Of a stretch of 64,000 nucleotides of DNA, positions 7,973-18,112 are shown one piece after another; positions within the stretch are counted from its first letter, which is position 1, and every line of letters begins with the position of its first letter. The notes beneath the pieces are model-generated. The model saw nothing but the letters and a program-made list of their open reading frames with translations. It did no database searches and had not been told where the DNA came from. A program made the position numbers and the translations under genes. The stretch is from Halomarina salina. GTDB lineage: Archaea; Halobacteriota; Halobacteria; Halobacteriales; Haloarculaceae. The DNA is taken from the NCBI RefSeq assembly GCF_023074835.1, contig NZ_JALLGW010000001.1, positions 2,666,001 to 2,730,000 of the forward strand, given 5' to 3'.

Positions 7973-9014
7973 CAACCAGATCTACTACGACGACGACGCA
8001 GCGTACGAGAACATCGAGGAGAAGACCGTCGCGGTCCTCGGCTACGGGAGCCAGGGCCACGCGCACGCGCTCAACCTCGCGGACAGTGCCATCGACGTCG
8101 TCGTCGGCCTGCGCGAGGAGTCCAGTTCCCGCGACGCAGCCCAGGAGGACGGTCTCCGGGTGGCGACGCCGACCGAGGCCGCGAAGGAGGCGGACATCGT
8201 CTCGATGCTCGTCCCCGACACCGTCCAGCCGGACGTGTTCGCGGCCATCGAACCCCACCTGGAGGCGGGGAACACGCTCCAGTTCGCCCACGGGTTCAAC
8301 GTCCACTACGGGCAGATAGAGCCCCCCGAGGGCGTCGACGTGACGATGATCGCCCCGAAGTCGCCGGGCCACCTCGTCCGGCGGAACTTCGAGGCGGGCG
8401 AGGGGACGCCCGGCCTGCTCGCCATCTACCGCGACGAGTCCGGCGAGGCGAAAGACGAGGCGCTCGCGTACGCGCAGGCCATCGGCTGCACTCGCGCCGG
8501 CGTGGTCGAGACCACGTTCCGCGAGGAGACCGAGACGGACCTGTTCGGCGAGCAGGCGGTGCTCTGTGGCGGCGTCACCGAACTCATCAAGGCCGGCTAC
8601 GAGACGCTCGTCGACGCGGGGTACAGCCCCGAAATGGCGTACTTCGAGTGCATGAACGAGATGAAGCTCATCGTCGACCTGCTGTACGAGGGCGGCCTCG
8701 GCGAGATGTGGGACTCGGTGAGCGACACCGCCGAGTACGGCGGCCTGACCCGCGGTGAGGTCGTCGTCGACGACCACGCCCGCGAGCAGATGGAGACCGT
8801 GCTGGAGCAGGTTCAGAACGGCGAGTTCGCCCGCGAGTGGATCAACGAGAACCAGGCCGGACGGCCCGCCTACAAGCAGCGTCGCGGTGCCGAGCAGGCC
8901 CACGACATCGAGGCGGTGGGCGAGGAACTCCGCGGCCTGTTCGCGTGGGGCGAAGCAGCCGGAGAGGAGAGCGAGGACGAGGCGGCCGCGCCGGAAGCGC
9001 CGGCGAACGACTGA
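7965..9014 (+). CDS. ilvC: ketol-acid reductoisomerase
   Basis: IlvC isomerises and reduces acetolactate or acetohydroxybutyrate with NAD(P)H and Mg2+. An N-terminal Rossmann motif, [12 protein letters not shown], starts near residue 26. The knotted C-terminal domain carries the acidic metal ligands in E-T-D-L-F-G-E-Q and [12 protein letters not shown]. Its 349 residues match class I plus a short acidic tail. The ATG lies inside the end of ilvN, so translation is probably coupled. Confidence 0.97.
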   Translation: MTDNQIYYDDDAAYENIEEKTVAVLGYGSQGHAHALNLADSAIDVVVGLREESSSRDAAQEDGLRVATPTEAAKEADIVSMLVPDTVQPDVFAAIEPHLEAGNTLQFAHGFNVHYGQIEPPEGVDVTMIAPKSPGHLVRRNFEAGEGTPGLLAIYRDESGEAKDEALAYAQAIGCTRAGVVETTFREETETDLFGEQAVLCGGVTELIKAGYETLVDAGYSPEMAYFECMNEMKLIVDLLYEGGLGEMWDSVSDTAEYGGLTRGEVVVDDHAREQMETVLEQVQNGEFAREWINENQAGRPAYKQRRGAEQAHDIEAVGEELRGLFAWGEAAGEESEDEAAAPEAPAND

Positions 9015-9049
9015 CGACCAGCGAGACAGACGACCCCGACCCAACTACG

Positions 9050-9418
9050 ATGCCCGAGCACACCACACGAGACGGACGAGAGACGGACCGAGCGGAGAAC
9101 CGACGACCCGACGACGAGCGACCGACGCTCGCGGACTGCGACCACACCAACCCGTTTACCGGCGAGAGCTTCGGTGACGCGATGGTGTACCACCGCGGCC
9201 CAGTCGTCGCCGCCGACGGTGGCGAGGCGGAGGTGACCGAACGAGCGGACGCAGAGAGCGCGGACGCCGAGCAGTCGACCGGCACAGCGGAGGGGGACAC
9301 CGGCCCCGAGGACGAGGAGACGCTCGGCGACATCGACCACACGCCGCCGCGGGACGCCGAGGACGCGAACCGCGTCTACGAACGCGGCGGTGAGACACCG
9401 GACGACGACGACGTATGA
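9050..9418 (+). CDS. uncharacterised acidic protein between ilvC and leuC
   Basis: A 122-residue, highly acidic, low-complexity protein. The one compact segment is [22 protein letters not shown] (about residues 29-50). A second short block, D-I-D-H-T-P-P, lies near residue 90. The single Cys and His residues could bind a metal, but there is no repeated CxxC. It lies in the operon, 35 nt after ilvC and 34 nt before leuC. A role in branched-chain synthesis is possible from position only. Confidence 0.65.
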   Translation: MPEHTTRDGRETDRAENRRPDDERPTLADCDHTNPFTGESFGDAMVYHRGPVVAADGGEAEVTERADAESADAEQSTGTAEGDTGPEDEETLGDIDHTPPRDAEDANRVYERGGETPDDDDV

Positions 9419-9452
9419 CCAGTACCGAGACCGCCCATCGGGGAGACCGGAG

Positions 9453-10883
9453 ATGAGCGACCGAACGCTGTACGACCACGTGTGGGACCGCCACCGGGTG
9501 CGCACGCTCCCGTCGGGACAGGACCAGCTGTTCGTCGGCTTGCACCTCGTCCACGAGGTGACGAGTCCGCAGGCGTTCGGCATGCTCGAGGAGCGCGGCC
9601 TCTCCGTGGCTCGCCCCGACCTGACGCACGCGACGGCGGACCACATCGTTCCGACCGACGACCGTACCCGACCGTACGCCGACGAGGCGGCCGAGTCGAT
9701 GATGAGCGAACTGGAGGCGAACGTCGGCGGGTCGGACATCCCGTTCCACCACCCCGACACCGGTCGGCAGGGCATCGTCCACGTCGTCGGCCCCGAACAG
9801 GGACTCACCCAGCCGGGGATGACCGTCGTCTGCGGCGATTCACACACCGCCACGCACGGCGCGTTCGGCGCGCTGGCGTTCGGTATCGGCACCTCCCAGA
9901 TTCGTGACGTGCTCGCCACCCAGACCATCGCGATGGAGAAGAAGGACGTCCGGCGCATCGAGGTGACGGGCGAACTCGGCGAGAGCGTCACCGCGAAGGA
10001 CGTCGTCCTCAGCATCATCCGTGAACTGGGCACCGACGGCGGCGTCGGCTACGTCTACGAGTACGGCGGTCCCGTCGTCGAGTCGCTGGACATGCCCGGT
10101 CGGATGACCATCTGCAACATGTCCATCGAGGGCGGCGCTCGCGCGGGCTACGTCAACCCCGACGAGACCACCTACGAGTGGCTCCGCGACACCGACGCCT
10201 TCGCCGACGACCCGGAGCGCTTCGACGAACTAAGGGAGTACTGGGAGTCCATCCGGTCGGCCGAGGACGCCGAGTACGACGACGTGGTCACCATCGACGG
10301 GAGCGCCCTCGAACCGGTCGTGACGTGGGGAACGACGCCGGGACAGGTCGTCGGCATCACCGAACCCGTCCCGGACCCCGAGTCGTTGCCCGAGGGCCGA
10401 CGAGACGTCGCGCGCCGCGCCCAGGAGCACACGGGCGTCACGCCCGGCGAGTCGATGGACGGCTACGCCATCGACGTCGCGTTCCTCGGGTCGTGTACGA
10501 ACGCGCGGCTCTCGGACCTCCGGGACGCGGCGCGGGTCGTCGCGGGCCGGGAGATCCACCCCGACGTGCGCGGTCTGGTCGTCCCCGGCAGCCAGCGGGT
10601 CGCCGCGGCAGCAGAGGCCGAGGGCCTCGACGAGACGTTCACGCAGGCCGGTTTCGAGTGGCGCGCGCCCGGCTGTTCGATGTGTCTCGGGATGAACTCG
10701 GACCAGCTCGTCGGCGACGAGGTGTGTGCGTCCTCGTCGAACCGGAACTTCGTCGGTCGGCAGGGCTCGAAGGAGGGTCGCACCGTGCTGATGAGTCCGC
10801 GGATGGTCGCCGCCGCCGCCGTCTCCGGCGAGGTGACGGACGTGCGCGACCTGCCGCCCGCGGAGGAGGAGGTGGTCGCGTGA
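9453..10883 (+). CDS. leuC: 3-isopropylmalate dehydratase, large subunit
   Basis: An aconitase-family subunit that, with LeuD, converts 2- to 3-isopropylmalate in leucine synthesis. The three 4Fe-4S cysteines are C348 (G-S-C-T-N-A-R), C408 and C411 ([10 protein letters not shown]). [18 protein letters not shown] lies in the first third. The 476 residues are normal. I chose the ATG at 9453, which gives the usual [11 protein letters not shown] start; the frame is open further upstream but overlaps the preceding gene. Confidence 0.96.
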   Translation: MSDRTLYDHVWDRHRVRTLPSGQDQLFVGLHLVHEVTSPQAFGMLEERGLSVARPDLTHATADHIVPTDDRTRPYADEAAESMMSELEANVGGSDIPFHHPDTGRQGIVHVVGPEQGLTQPGMTVVCGDSHTATHGAFGALAFGIGTSQIRDVLATQTIAMEKKDVRRIEVTGELGESVTAKDVVLSIIRELGTDGGVGYVYEYGGPVVESLDMPGRMTICNMSIEGGARAGYVNPDETTYEWLRDTDAFADDPERFDELREYWESIRSAEDAEYDDVVTIDGSALEPVVTWGTTPGQVVGITEPVPDPESLPEGRRDVARRAQEHTGVTPGESMDGYAIDVAFLGSCTNARLSDLRDAARVVAGREIHPDVRGLVVPGSQRVAAAAEAEGLDETFTQAGFEWRAPGCSMCLGMNSDQLVGDEVCASSSNRNFVGRQGSKEGRTVLMSPRMVAAAAVSGEVTDVRDLPPAEEEVVA

Positions 10884-10932
10884 GGGACGACGAACGCGAC
10901 TACGCCGGAGCCGTCGCTCCGGAGGTAGTGGT

Positions 10933-11607
10933 ATGAGCCACCGACCGGAGACCGGCGCGTCCGGCGACGACGACGTCCCGGACACGCCACCCGTCCAGCA
11001 CGTCGAGGGGACCGGTATCGCGGTCCGCGGCGACGACATCGACACCGACCAGATACTCCCCGCGCGGTTCCTCAAGGTGCTCACCTTCGAGGGGCTGGGC
11101 GAGTACTCGTTCTTCGACCAGCGCTTCGAGACGGTCGAGACCGAGGACGGCGAGGAGGAGGTCGAGACCGACCACCCGTTCAACGACCGCGCACACCGCG
11201 ACGCCTCGGTGCTGGTCGTCGGGAGCAACTTCGGCTGCGGCTCCTCGCGCGAGCACGCCCCGCAGGCGCTCCAGCGCTGGGGCATCGACGCGGTGGTCGG
11301 CGAGTCGTTCGCCGAGATCTTCGCGGGCAACTGCCTCGCGCTCGGCGTCCCGACGGTGACGCTCGACGAGGACGAGATCGAGTCGCTCCAGTCGTTCGTC
11401 GAGGCGCATCCCGACGCCGAGATAGCGGTCGACGTCGCCGAGCAGACGGTCAGCTACGGCGGTGAGACCGTCCAGGCGAGCGTCGACGACATGCAGCGCC
11501 ACGCGCTCGTCGAGGGCCAGTGGGACACGACGGCGCAGCTGGCGTCGGTCCCCGAACAAATCGCCGAGACGGGGCGGAGCCTGCCGTACGTCGGAGGCGA
11601 CCGGTGA
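10933..11607 (+). CDS. leuD: 3-isopropylmalate dehydratase, small subunit
   Basis: The swivel-domain partner of LeuC. Signature residues include [13 protein letters not shown] near residue 30 and [14 protein letters not shown] near residue 97, which shapes the active site. The 224 residues are typical of the bacterial-type small subunit with a short acidic N-terminal extension. GGAGGT at 10919-10924 precedes the ATG and should serve as ribosome-binding site. The gap to leuC is 49 nt. Confidence 0.95.
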   Translation: MSHRPETGASGDDDVPDTPPVQHVEGTGIAVRGDDIDTDQILPARFLKVLTFEGLGEYSFFDQRFETVETEDGEEEVETDHPFNDRAHRDASVLVVGSNFGCGSSREHAPQALQRWGIDAVVGESFAEIFAGNCLALGVPTVTLDEDEIESLQSFVEAHPDAEIAVDVAEQTVSYGGETVQASVDDMQRHALVEGQWDTTAQLASVPEQIAETGRSLPYVGGDR

Positions 11608-12581
11608 GCCACGAGATTGCCGTCCTCCCCGGCGACGGCATCGGCCGGGAGGTGACGCCCGCCGCCGTCGACGTGCTGGACGCGCTCGACGTCGAGTTCG
11701 GCTTCGCGGACTGTGAGGCCGGCGACGCGGTGGCCGAGGAGCAGGGCACGCCGCTCCCCGAGGAGACCGTCGAGACCGTTCGGGAGGCCGACGCGACGCT
11801 GTTCGGCGCGGTCGGCGAGACGGCCGCCGACGTCATCCTCCCGCTCCGTGACGTGGTCGGGAGCTACGCCAACGTCCGTCCCGCACGGGCGTACCCCGGC
11901 GTCGACGCGCTCCAGCCGGAGACGGACCTCGTGTTCGTCCGCGAGAACACCGAGGGCGTCTACTCGGGCATCGAGAACGAGATCGCGCCGGGCGTGACGA
12001 CGCTCACGCGAGTCGTCACCGACGACGCCTCGCGGCGCATCGCCGAGTTCGCGTTCGACTACGCCGAGGAACGCGGCAGCGACGTCACCGTCGCCCACAA
12101 GTCGAACGTGATGCGCGTCACCGACGGCCAGTATCTGGAGTCCGTTCGAGCGGTCGGCGACGAACGCGGCGAGGAGTACGACGAGGCGCTGATGGACGCG
12201 CTGGCGATGCACCTCGTCCTCCGCCCCGAGGAGTACGACGTGGTTTGCTGTCCGAACCTCGCGGGCGACGTGCTGAGCGACCTCGCCGCGGGCCTCGTCG
12301 GCGGCCTCGGCCTGCTACCCAGCGCGAACGTCGGCGACGACAACGCGCTGTTCGAACCGGTCCACGGGAGCGCCCCCGACATCGCCGGGCAGGGCGTCGC
12401 CAACCCCGCCGCGGCGATACTGTCGGCGGCGATGCTGCTGGAGTGGCTCGGCGAGGACGAGGCGGGCGAGCAGGTTCGAACGGCGGTCGAGGGCGTCCTC
12501 AGCGACGGCCCCCGGACGCCGGACCTCGGCGGCGACGCCTCGACGGACGACGTGACCGAAGCCGTCGTCGACCGTCTCTGA
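11604..12581 (+). CDS. leuB: 3-isopropylmalate dehydrogenase
   Basis: LeuB oxidatively decarboxylates 3-isopropylmalate, the last pathway-specific leucine step. It starts with GTG overlapping the leuD stop. The N-terminus reads [13 protein letters not shown], then [18 protein letters not shown] and the NAD-site block [12 protein letters not shown]. The 325 residues match archaeal LeuB. An isocitrate dehydrogenase is unlikely given the size and operon. It ends the cluster; the next gene is convergent, 9 nt away. Confidence 0.95.
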   Translation: MSHEIAVLPGDGIGREVTPAAVDVLDALDVEFGFADCEAGDAVAEEQGTPLPEETVETVREADATLFGAVGETAADVILPLRDVVGSYANVRPARAYPGVDALQPETDLVFVRENTEGVYSGIENEIAPGVTTLTRVVTDDASRRIAEFAFDYAEERGSDVTVAHKSNVMRVTDGQYLESVRAVGDERGEEYDEALMDALAMHLVLRPEEYDVVCCPNLAGDVLSDLAAGLVGGLGLLPSANVGDDNALFEPVHGSAPDIAGQGVANPAAAILSAAMLLEWLGEDEAGEQVRTAVEGVLSDGPRTPDLGGDASTDDVTEAVVDRL

Positions 12582-12590
12582 ACCGCCGAG

Positions 12591-12767
12591 TCAGCTCTCG
12601 CCGAGCACTCCGTTCAGTCGAGCGATACCGTATCCAGAGAGTTCGATGCCGAGCGCGGCGTACGAGAACAGGGAGGAGTAGTCGTGACTCGTCGCGTTCC
12701 CGGTAGCGAACGGGATACCCGAGACGGCGAGCAGGATGCCGACGAGCAACCAATCCTGTGCGGCCAA
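12591..12767 (-). CDS. small two-helix membrane protein
   Basis: A reading frame whose last 58 codons encode two hydrophobic segments, W-L-L-V-G-I-L-L-A-V-S-G-I-P-F-A and a second around S-Y-A-A-L-G-I-E-L, ending with L-G-E-S. No function is recognised. The given start is a TTG; an ATG in the same frame exists only far upstream inside the neighbouring gene, so the start is uncertain. It lies downstream of, and on the same strand as, the DUF5799-like gene. Confidence 0.4.
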   Translation of the reverse strand: MAAQDWLLVGILLAVSGIPFATGNATSHDYSSLFSYAALGIELSGYGIARLNGVLGES

Positions 12768-12816
12768 ACCGCGACGTTCGTGAGCGCCGACGAGTCGCGA
12801 CTGGTCCGGGGGTCGG

Positions 12817-13275
12817 TCAGTTACCGTGCTCTTCCTCGGCGGCCGCCGCGCGGATCTCCTCCCAGCGGCCACTGTTCTCCAGTCGCTCCTGCAGGCGCGT
12901 CGTGTACTCGTCGACGAGTCGCTCGGCCGTCTCGATGCGCTCGGCGTCGTCGGGTCCGTCGTCACCGCTCATGCCGAACGCGTCCTTGATGGAGCCGAAC
13001 AGGCCACCCGAGGACCCACCGTCGCTGGCACTCCCACCACCGGCGTTCGGCTGTTCGGAGGCGATGCGGTCCATCTCCGGGACGACCGACTCCAGTTTCG
13101 AGGTGTCGCCGACGAGTCGGGCCGCCTCCGGGTCGTCGACGTCCGCGACCCGGAACTCGGTGGCGGTCATCACGAGGTTCCACTCCTGGTTGGAGAGCGA
13201 CGACTGGGCGACCCGGTCGCCGAACTCCCGGTCGACGGCCATCCGCGACCCGACGAGACGGTCTGTCCACGACAT
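12817..13275 (-). CDS. DUF5799-like haloarchaeal protein
   Basis: A 152-residue soluble protein of unknown role. It begins M-S-W-T-D-R-L-V-G-S-R-M-A-V-D-R-E-F, which I recognise as the DUF5799 pattern of Halobacteria. Residues 1-75 look globular, followed by a Gly/Ser/Asp-rich linker (about 76-105) and an amphipathic C-terminal helix rich in Glu and Arg that may form a coiled coil. No catalytic motif is seen. It and the next minus-strand gene are probably small haloarchaeal housekeeping proteins. Confidence 0.7.
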   Translation of the reverse strand: MSWTDRLVGSRMAVDREFGDRVAQSSLSNQEWNLVMTATEFRVADVDDPEAARLVGDTSKLESVVPEMDRIASEQPNAGGGSASDGGSSGGLFGSIKDAFGMSGDDGPDDAERIETAERLVDEYTTRLQERLENSGRWEEIRAAAAEEEHGN

Positions 13276-13319
13276 ACTACCCTCGTCACCGTCGCGGGGC
13301 GTAACTCTTCGCCCGCCGG

Positions 13320-13775
13320 TCAGAAGTCTGGGAGGTCGTCCGGCGCCTCGTAGTCGGACTCCCAGTCGATGTACTCGTCCTTCAGGACGTCGCAGACGAC
13401 CTGTCCGAGTTCGGTCAGCGCCGCGTTGATGCCCGACACCCGCGCCCAGGAGTCGAGGTTCGGGTGCAGGTCCCGCTCCTTCCAGTCCTCGGGGAGTCCG
13501 GGTGCGTGGTACCCGACCCGCTCGGCGAAGGCGTCCCAGAAGAAGTCGTACTCCGCGACGAGGCCGAGATCACGGACGATGTCCCACTCCGGTTCGCCGA
13601 GGTCGGTGTGCTCGCTCCACTCGCCGAACGCCCGCTCCCACGCGCCGTCGTGGAGGTACTCGTCGAGTTCCTCGCGGCGATAGTCGTCGCCCATCACGTC
13701 GGCGTCCTCGTACTCGTCGGGGTCGAACGCGGGCGAGAGGGCGGGTGGGTCCGGCGGCGAGACGTCGAGGCTCAT
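13320..13775 (-). CDS. conserved acidic haloarchaeal protein
   Basis: A 151-residue soluble, very acidic protein, rich in Trp and Tyr (W-E-R-A-F-G-E-W, Y-D-F-F-W-D-A-F). It appears mostly helical and has no membrane span, cysteine cluster or known catalytic motif. Codon use and composition match its neighbours, so it is likely a real gene. I cannot assign a family. It lies 44 nt upstream of the DUF5799-like gene in the same direction and may be co-transcribed. Confidence 0.65.
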   Translation of the reverse strand: MSLDVSPPDPPALSPAFDPDEYEDADVMGDDYRREELDEYLHDGAWERAFGEWSEHTDLGEPEWDIVRDLGLVAEYDFFWDAFAERVGYHAPGLPEDWKERDLHPNLDSWARVSGINAALTELGQVVCDVLKDEYIDWESDYEAPDDLPDF

Positions 13776-13876
13776 GGCGGTCGATACGTCGGGCGTGGGG
13801 AAAAACGTGCGCCGAGCGGCCGGCGAACGGCGAAAACGAGTGGCTTCGAGGTCGGAACCGAGGGCGTTCGTCTCGC

Positions 13877-16249
13877 TCAGCGCCGGCCGTCGATGGAGCG
13901 GTTCCGGGCGGCGTTCGACGGCTCACGACCACCGTCGGCCATCGCCGTCCCAGCAGTCCCGTCCGTGTCCCTCGTCGCTCCGCCGTCACGCTCGCCGTCG
14001 GCCTCGCGAACCTCGAAGGTCGACACCTGCTCGCGGAGGTCGTCGGCGAGCGTCGAGACGTGCTGGACGTTGTTCGACACGCTCGAGAGCGACGCGGTCT
14101 GCTCTTCGGTCGCCGCCGAGACGTTGCTCGCCTCCGCGGCCGTCTCTTCGCTGACGCTGGCGACCTCGTTGACCACGGAGACGACCTCCTCGGCGGTGAC
14201 GGCCTGGTCGTCGGTCGCGTCACTGATCTCCCGGATGCCGTCCTCGGCCTCGCCGACGGCCGTCGCGATCTCGTCGAACATGTCGATGGCCTCCCCGATG
14301 GTCTGGGAGCCCCTGTCGACGCGCTCGTTCATCTCCTGGATGCCGTCGACGGTCTCGGTCGTCGTCGCCTGCACCTCCTCGATGCGGCGCTCTATCTGTC
14401 CGGTCGCCTCGCCCGCCTCCTCGGCGAGGCTCTTGATCTCGCTCGCGACGACCGCGAACCCCTCGCCGGCCTCGCCGGCGCGGGCGGCCTCGATGGAGGC
14501 GTTGAGCGCCAGCAGGTTCGTCTGCTCGGCGATATCGGTGATCATCTCGACGATCTCCCCGATCTGTTCGACCTCCTCGTCGAGGGACTGCACCTTCGAC
14601 GTGGCGCGGTCGGCCTGCGACTCGATGGCGTGGATCTCCTCGGTCGCCTCGGCGGCGTACTCGCGACCGGTCTCTCCCTGCTCGGCGGCCGTCGAGGCCG
14701 TCGCCGCGACCTCCTCGGTCGAGGCGGCGATCTCCTCGACCGTCGCGGCCATGTCGTTCATCTCGTTGGACACCTGGTGGAGGTTCTCGGACTGCTCCTC
14801 TGCACCCTGCGATATCTCGACGACGGAGCCCGCGACCTCCTCGCTCGCGGTCTCTATCTCCTCGGTACTCGCGGCGGCGTCCTGACTCGACCCGGCCACC
14901 TCGTCGGCGACCTCCTGCACCGCGTGGATGCTGGCACTCAACTGCTGGATACTCTCGTCGAGGTTCGTCATCACCGTGCCGTACGTGCCGGGGTGGTCCG
15001 TGTCGAGGCGCTGGTCGAGGCGGCCCTGCTTCAGGGCCTCGCTCGCGGCGGATATCTGCTCGAAGCTGGCCGACAGCCGAGCGGTTCCCGTCGCGAGGTC
15101 GGCGAGCACGGCACCGTACTGACCGGGTCGGTCGGTGTCAACGTCGTCGTTCAGGCGACCGGACTGGAGGTCGTCGCTGACGCTCCGAATCTCCGCGAAG
15201 CTTCCGTTGAGCTGTTCGATTCCGGCGTCGAGGTTCGTCATCACGGCACCGTACTGACCGGGTCGGTCGGTGTCCACGTCGTCGTCGAGACGACCGGCCT
15301 GCAGGTCGTCGCTCACGGCCGTGATGTCGGCGAAGCTCCCCCGGAGCTGGCCGACGCCGTCGTCGAGGTTCGTCATGACCGCACCGTACGTGCCGGGGTG
15401 GTTCGTGTCGAACGACTGGTCGAACTCGCCCTCCTTGAGACCGCGGCTCACGCCGTCGAGGTCCGTGAACACCGCTCGCAGGTTCCCCTGCATCCGGTTG
15501 AACGCGTCGACCATCCGGCCGATCTCGTCGTCCTCGACGTGGTCGTCGAGTTCGGTGTCGAGCGACCCCTCGCTCGCGGCGACCGCAGCCTCCGAGAGCT
15601 GTTCGATGGGCGTCGTGATGCGTCGGGCGACGAAGAGCCCGATTCCGAGCGCGGCCACGAACGACGCGATGGAGATGCCGACGACCAGCAGTTCGGTCAG
15701 CTGTGCGTTCGCGTCGGCGGCCGCCGTCTGTTCCTCGAGGTCCGTGCCCGCCGACTCCTCGATGGAGTGGGCTCGCTCCTCGATACCGGCCTGGACGCCC
15801 TCCATCTCGTCGGCCTTCTCGGCGGCCAGGTCGGCGTTACCCGCCTGCTTCGCCTCGAAGAACTCCGTCGCGAGCGTGGCGTACTCCGTCTGCAGGGAGC
15901 GAATCTCGGCGAGGTCCGCAGCCTGCGCGTCGCTCAGGTGGGTCCCCTCCAGCGCCGTGGCTCTGCTCTCGAACTGTTCGCTGGCCGTCTCGAAGTCGGC
16001 TTCGGCTCCCGAATCGCCGAGCTCTGCGGCCTGTACCGCCTCGTGTTGGCCCTTCGTCGCGACAATGAGCTCCGCGGCGTGGTCCATCTTCTTCCCGTCT
16101 TCGGCCACCCTGTGAACCTCCCCGTCGATGGTGGTGACACCGTAGTAGCCGACGACACCCGTCAAACCGGTCAACAGCGCGATGAGGACGAACGCGAGTA
16201 TCAGCTTCGGCTTGAGGTCGTACCTGTCGATCGTAATCCGCTCTAGCAT
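13877..16249 (-). CDS. methyl-accepting (Htr-type) transducer with tandem HAMP repeats
   Basis: A membrane receptor that signals through CheA/CheW. TM1 (about residues 15-38) and TM2 (about 185-207) flank an extracytoplasmic four-helix-type sensor of about 145 residues. A HAMP domain follows ([10 protein letters not shown]), then four tandem copies of a module of about 45 residues with the core D-T-(D/N)-(R/H)-P-G-x-Y-G-x-V. The kinase-control tip reads I[32 protein letters not shown]. Glu/Gln pairs in the flanking helices are likely methylation sites. The 790 residues suit a HtrI/HtrII-like layout, but no rhodopsin gene is adjacent. A TATA-like GTTATACG lies near 16279-16286. Confidence 0.93.
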   Translation of the reverse strand: MLERITIDRYDLKPKLILAFVLIALLTGLTGVVGYYGVTTIDGEVHRVAEDGKKMDHAAELIVATKGQHEAVQAAELGDSGAEADFETASEQFESRATALEGTHLSDAQAADLAEIRSLQTEYATLATEFFEAKQAGNADLAAEKADEMEGVQAGIEERAHSIEESAGTDLEEQTAAADANAQLTELLVVGISIASFVAALGIGLFVARRITTPIEQLSEAAVAASEGSLDTELDDHVEDDEIGRMVDAFNRMQGNLRAVFTDLDGVSRGLKEGEFDQSFDTNHPGTYGAVMTNLDDGVGQLRGSFADITAVSDDLQAGRLDDDVDTDRPGQYGAVMTNLDAGIEQLNGSFAEIRSVSDDLQSGRLNDDVDTDRPGQYGAVLADLATGTARLSASFEQISAASEALKQGRLDQRLDTDHPGTYGTVMTNLDESIQQLSASIHAVQEVADEVAGSSQDAAASTEEIETASEEVAGSVVEISQGAEEQSENLHQVSNEMNDMAATVEEIAASTEEVAATASTAAEQGETGREYAAEATEEIHAIESQADRATSKVQSLDEEVEQIGEIVEMITDIAEQTNLLALNASIEAARAGEAGEGFAVVASEIKSLAEEAGEATGQIERRIEEVQATTTETVDGIQEMNERVDRGSQTIGEAIDMFDEIATAVGEAEDGIREISDATDDQAVTAEEVVSVVNEVASVSEETAAEASNVSAATEEQTASLSSVSNNVQHVSTLADDLREQVSTFEVREADGERDGGATRDTDGTAGTAMADGGREPSNAARNRSIDGRR

Positions 16250-16344
16250 TACTGTAACCGCGGATTAGTTCCTCGACGTATAACCGCATCTTCCCAAAAA
16301 TCAAAACAAATATGCACGTCTATCCGATTATTTATGATACATTT

Positions 16345-16372
16345 CCGGTTATTGGATTATCAACCCGCCTCA
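16345..16372. terminator. hairpin between the transducer promoter and flpA end
   Basis: CCCGCCTC and GAGGTGGG form an 8-bp stem (one G-U pair) around ATAAGC, just beyond the 3' end of flpA. It may end the flpA/nop5 transcript. The surrounding AT-rich 90 bp belongs to the transducer promoter. Confidence 0.35.
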
Positions 16373-16422
16373 TAAGCGAGGTGGGCGAACAGTAGGCCCC
16401 TCTTGCCGTTCTCGCCGGCCGA

Positions 16423-17052
16423 CTACGCCGGCCGCGCCACCACCGCGAGGTGGTCCTCGTGGTAGGGGTCGAGCGGGGTCGTCTCCAGCACGTCGTACCC
16501 CTCCAGGGCGTCGAGGGCGGCGTCAAACACGTCCCCGGGGTCGGCGGTCACGTCCTCCGAGCGAGCCTTCACGACCGCCAGGAGGCGGCCGTCCTCCCGG
16601 AGGAACCGTCGGTTGCGGTTCGCCACCTCCGCCTGCCCGCGGGTCGCCACGTCCTGTACCAGCACGTCGACCGGTTCGACGACGTGAGCGTAGGTCTCTG
16701 GCTTGCGAGCGTCCTTGAGCAGCGGGAAGAGGTTCTCGCGCGCCTCTGCGACCGGGAGCAGGTCGCGGGTCGGGCGCGGCGCGAACTCGACGGCGTAGGT
16801 CGGCCCGGCGAAGTCGGCGACGTGGCTGACCGTCGTCCCGGACGCCGCACCGAGGTAGAGCACCGACTCGCCGCCCGAGAGACCGGTGTCCATCCCCAGT
16901 GCGAGCATCGCACCGAGTTTCGACCGGCCGGCGTCCCAGACGCGCCACTCGCCCTCGGTCGGTTCGCCGTAGACGGGGTCGCCGCGCGTCGCGAGACGCT
17001 CCCGACCGTCGAACTGGCGACGCTCGACGCCGTCGGGGAGGTCGGGAGTCAT
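16423..17052 (-). CDS. flpA: fibrillarin-like rRNA/tRNA 2'-O-methyltransferase
   Basis: The catalytic subunit of archaeal box C/D RNPs, which methylate ribose 2'-OH groups on rRNA and tRNA guided by C/D sRNAs. The SAM site is V-L-Y-L-G-A-A-S-G-T-T-V-S-H-V-A-D near residue 65, with the acidic strand Y-A-V-E-F-A. D-V-L-V-Q-D-V-A and L-A-V-V-K-A-R-S carry the catalytic Asp and Lys region. The 209 residues match archaeal fibrillarin. It lies just downstream of nop5, with overlapping stop and start, and its partner L7Ae is encoded at 49.4 kb. Confidence 0.93.
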   Translation of the reverse strand: MTPDLPDGVERRQFDGRERLATRGDPVYGEPTEGEWRVWDAGRSKLGAMLALGMDTGLSGGESVLYLGAASGTTVSHVADFAGPTYAVEFAPRPTRDLLPVAEARENLFPLLKDARKPETYAHVVEPVDVLVQDVATRGQAEVANRNRRFLREDGRLLAVVKARSEDVTADPGDVFDAALDALEGYDVLETTPLDPYHEDHLAVVARPA

Positions 17053-17972
17053 CCGTCCTCACCCGACTCGCTGGACGCGCCGTCGGCGTCCGGGGCGCCG
17101 TCCTCGGGGTTGTCGTCGCGTTCGCCGGGAGCGGGGTCACCGGTCCGGGCGCGAATCGTCGCGATGCGGTCGTCGAGCTGGTCCTGCAGTTCGGGGCGCA
17201 GGTCACCCGAGTAGTGGTCGACGCGGGCGGCGATGGAGAGCTTCCCGGCGAGGGCGCGCGCCGCCGACCCGCGCTCGTCGGGGTCGGTGTTCCGGACGTA
17301 GTCGTGGACGTAGATGACGCCGTGTTTCGGGGAGGTGGCGCGACCCCGGAGGTGGGCGAACAGCGCGTCCTCCGCGCCGAGCACCTGCACCGTCCCGGAG
17401 GGCTTCTTCGCCAGCGACTCCAGTCCCCCCGCGAGCGCGACGAGGCGAGCGGCCAGCACCGGCCCCGCCATCGACGAGAGGTTCGGGGCGACGTCGGGTG
17501 CGGTGCGCTCGACGAACGCCCGAAGGTCGTCGCGCTCGTCGGTCAGGTCGACGACGCGCCGGGCGAGCGAGACGACGCGCTCCTCGGCGGGGTCGCTCGG
17601 CGCTCGCTCGGCGAGTTCGCGAGCCCCATCGACGCCCGTCCCGGCGTCCTCGAAGCGAGTCCCCGCCCACTCCGCGAGGCGCTCGGCGAGTTCGTTCGCC
17701 ACGCGCTCCGTGTCGTCCATCGACCGCACCGCGTGGACGAGTTGTCGGTCGCCGGCCGTCTGGGCCTCCTCGACGGCCGCTCGGGTCGCCGCCAGCGTCG
17801 CCTCGCGCAGTCGGTCGTAGTACTCGTCGGTGTCGGCGGCGAACCCCGACCCGACCGCCAGCGCGGGCCACTCGCGGGGGGTCTCGCACGTCCCGTCGCG
17901 GACGCGGTCGGCGGCCCCCTCGACGTCGTCGGGGGGCAGCCCCGCGAACCAGGCTCCCTCGGTGTCGCTCAT
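17049..17972 (-). CDS. nop5: Nop5/Nop56-family box C/D RNP scaffold protein
   Basis: Nop5 bridges fibrillarin, L7Ae and the guide sRNA. The 307-residue chain ends its structured part with the Nop domain: N-L-S-S-M-A-G-P-V-L-A-A-R-L, L-E-S-L-A-K-K-P-S-G-T-V-Q-V-L-G-A-E and H-G-V-I-Y-V-H-D-Y-V. The central coiled coil lies at about residues 110-170, and an acidic tail of about 30 residues ends the chain. The ATG at 17972 was chosen because the frame upstream is Arg/Pro-rich shadow sequence. It overlaps flpA by 4 nt, so the two are probably made in equal amounts. Confidence 0.92.
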   Translation of the reverse strand: MSDTEGAWFAGLPPDDVEGAADRVRDGTCETPREWPALAVGSGFAADTDEYYDRLREATLAATRAAVEEAQTAGDRQLVHAVRSMDDTERVANELAERLAEWAGTRFEDAGTGVDGARELAERAPSDPAEERVVSLARRVVDLTDERDDLRAFVERTAPDVAPNLSSMAGPVLAARLVALAGGLESLAKKPSGTVQVLGAEDALFAHLRGRATSPKHGVIYVHDYVRNTDPDERGSAARALAGKLSIAARVDHYSGDLRPELQDQLDDRIATIRARTGDPAPGERDDNPEDGAPDADGASSESGEDG

Positions 17973-18112
17973 GCCCTCGCCTTCCCACCGGGGTCGTATA
18001 TCCGTCCCGGTACGGGGAGTCGGTACGGTGGTTCCGGACCTCCTCGACCCGCCGAGGCCGGGTCGGAAGGGTGTCGAGTCGTCCCGTGGGTTTCGAGACG
18101 GCCCGCAGCGCG

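Noticed and set aside
10880-10936. 18-codon GTG ORF between leuC and leuD
   Set aside because: It overlaps the leuC stop and the leuD start, has no branched-chain codon run comparable to the ilvB leader, and no hairpin.
16450-17214. Long plus-strand frame opposite flpA/nop5
   Set aside because: Antisense shadow; flpA and nop5 have clear motifs on the minus strand.
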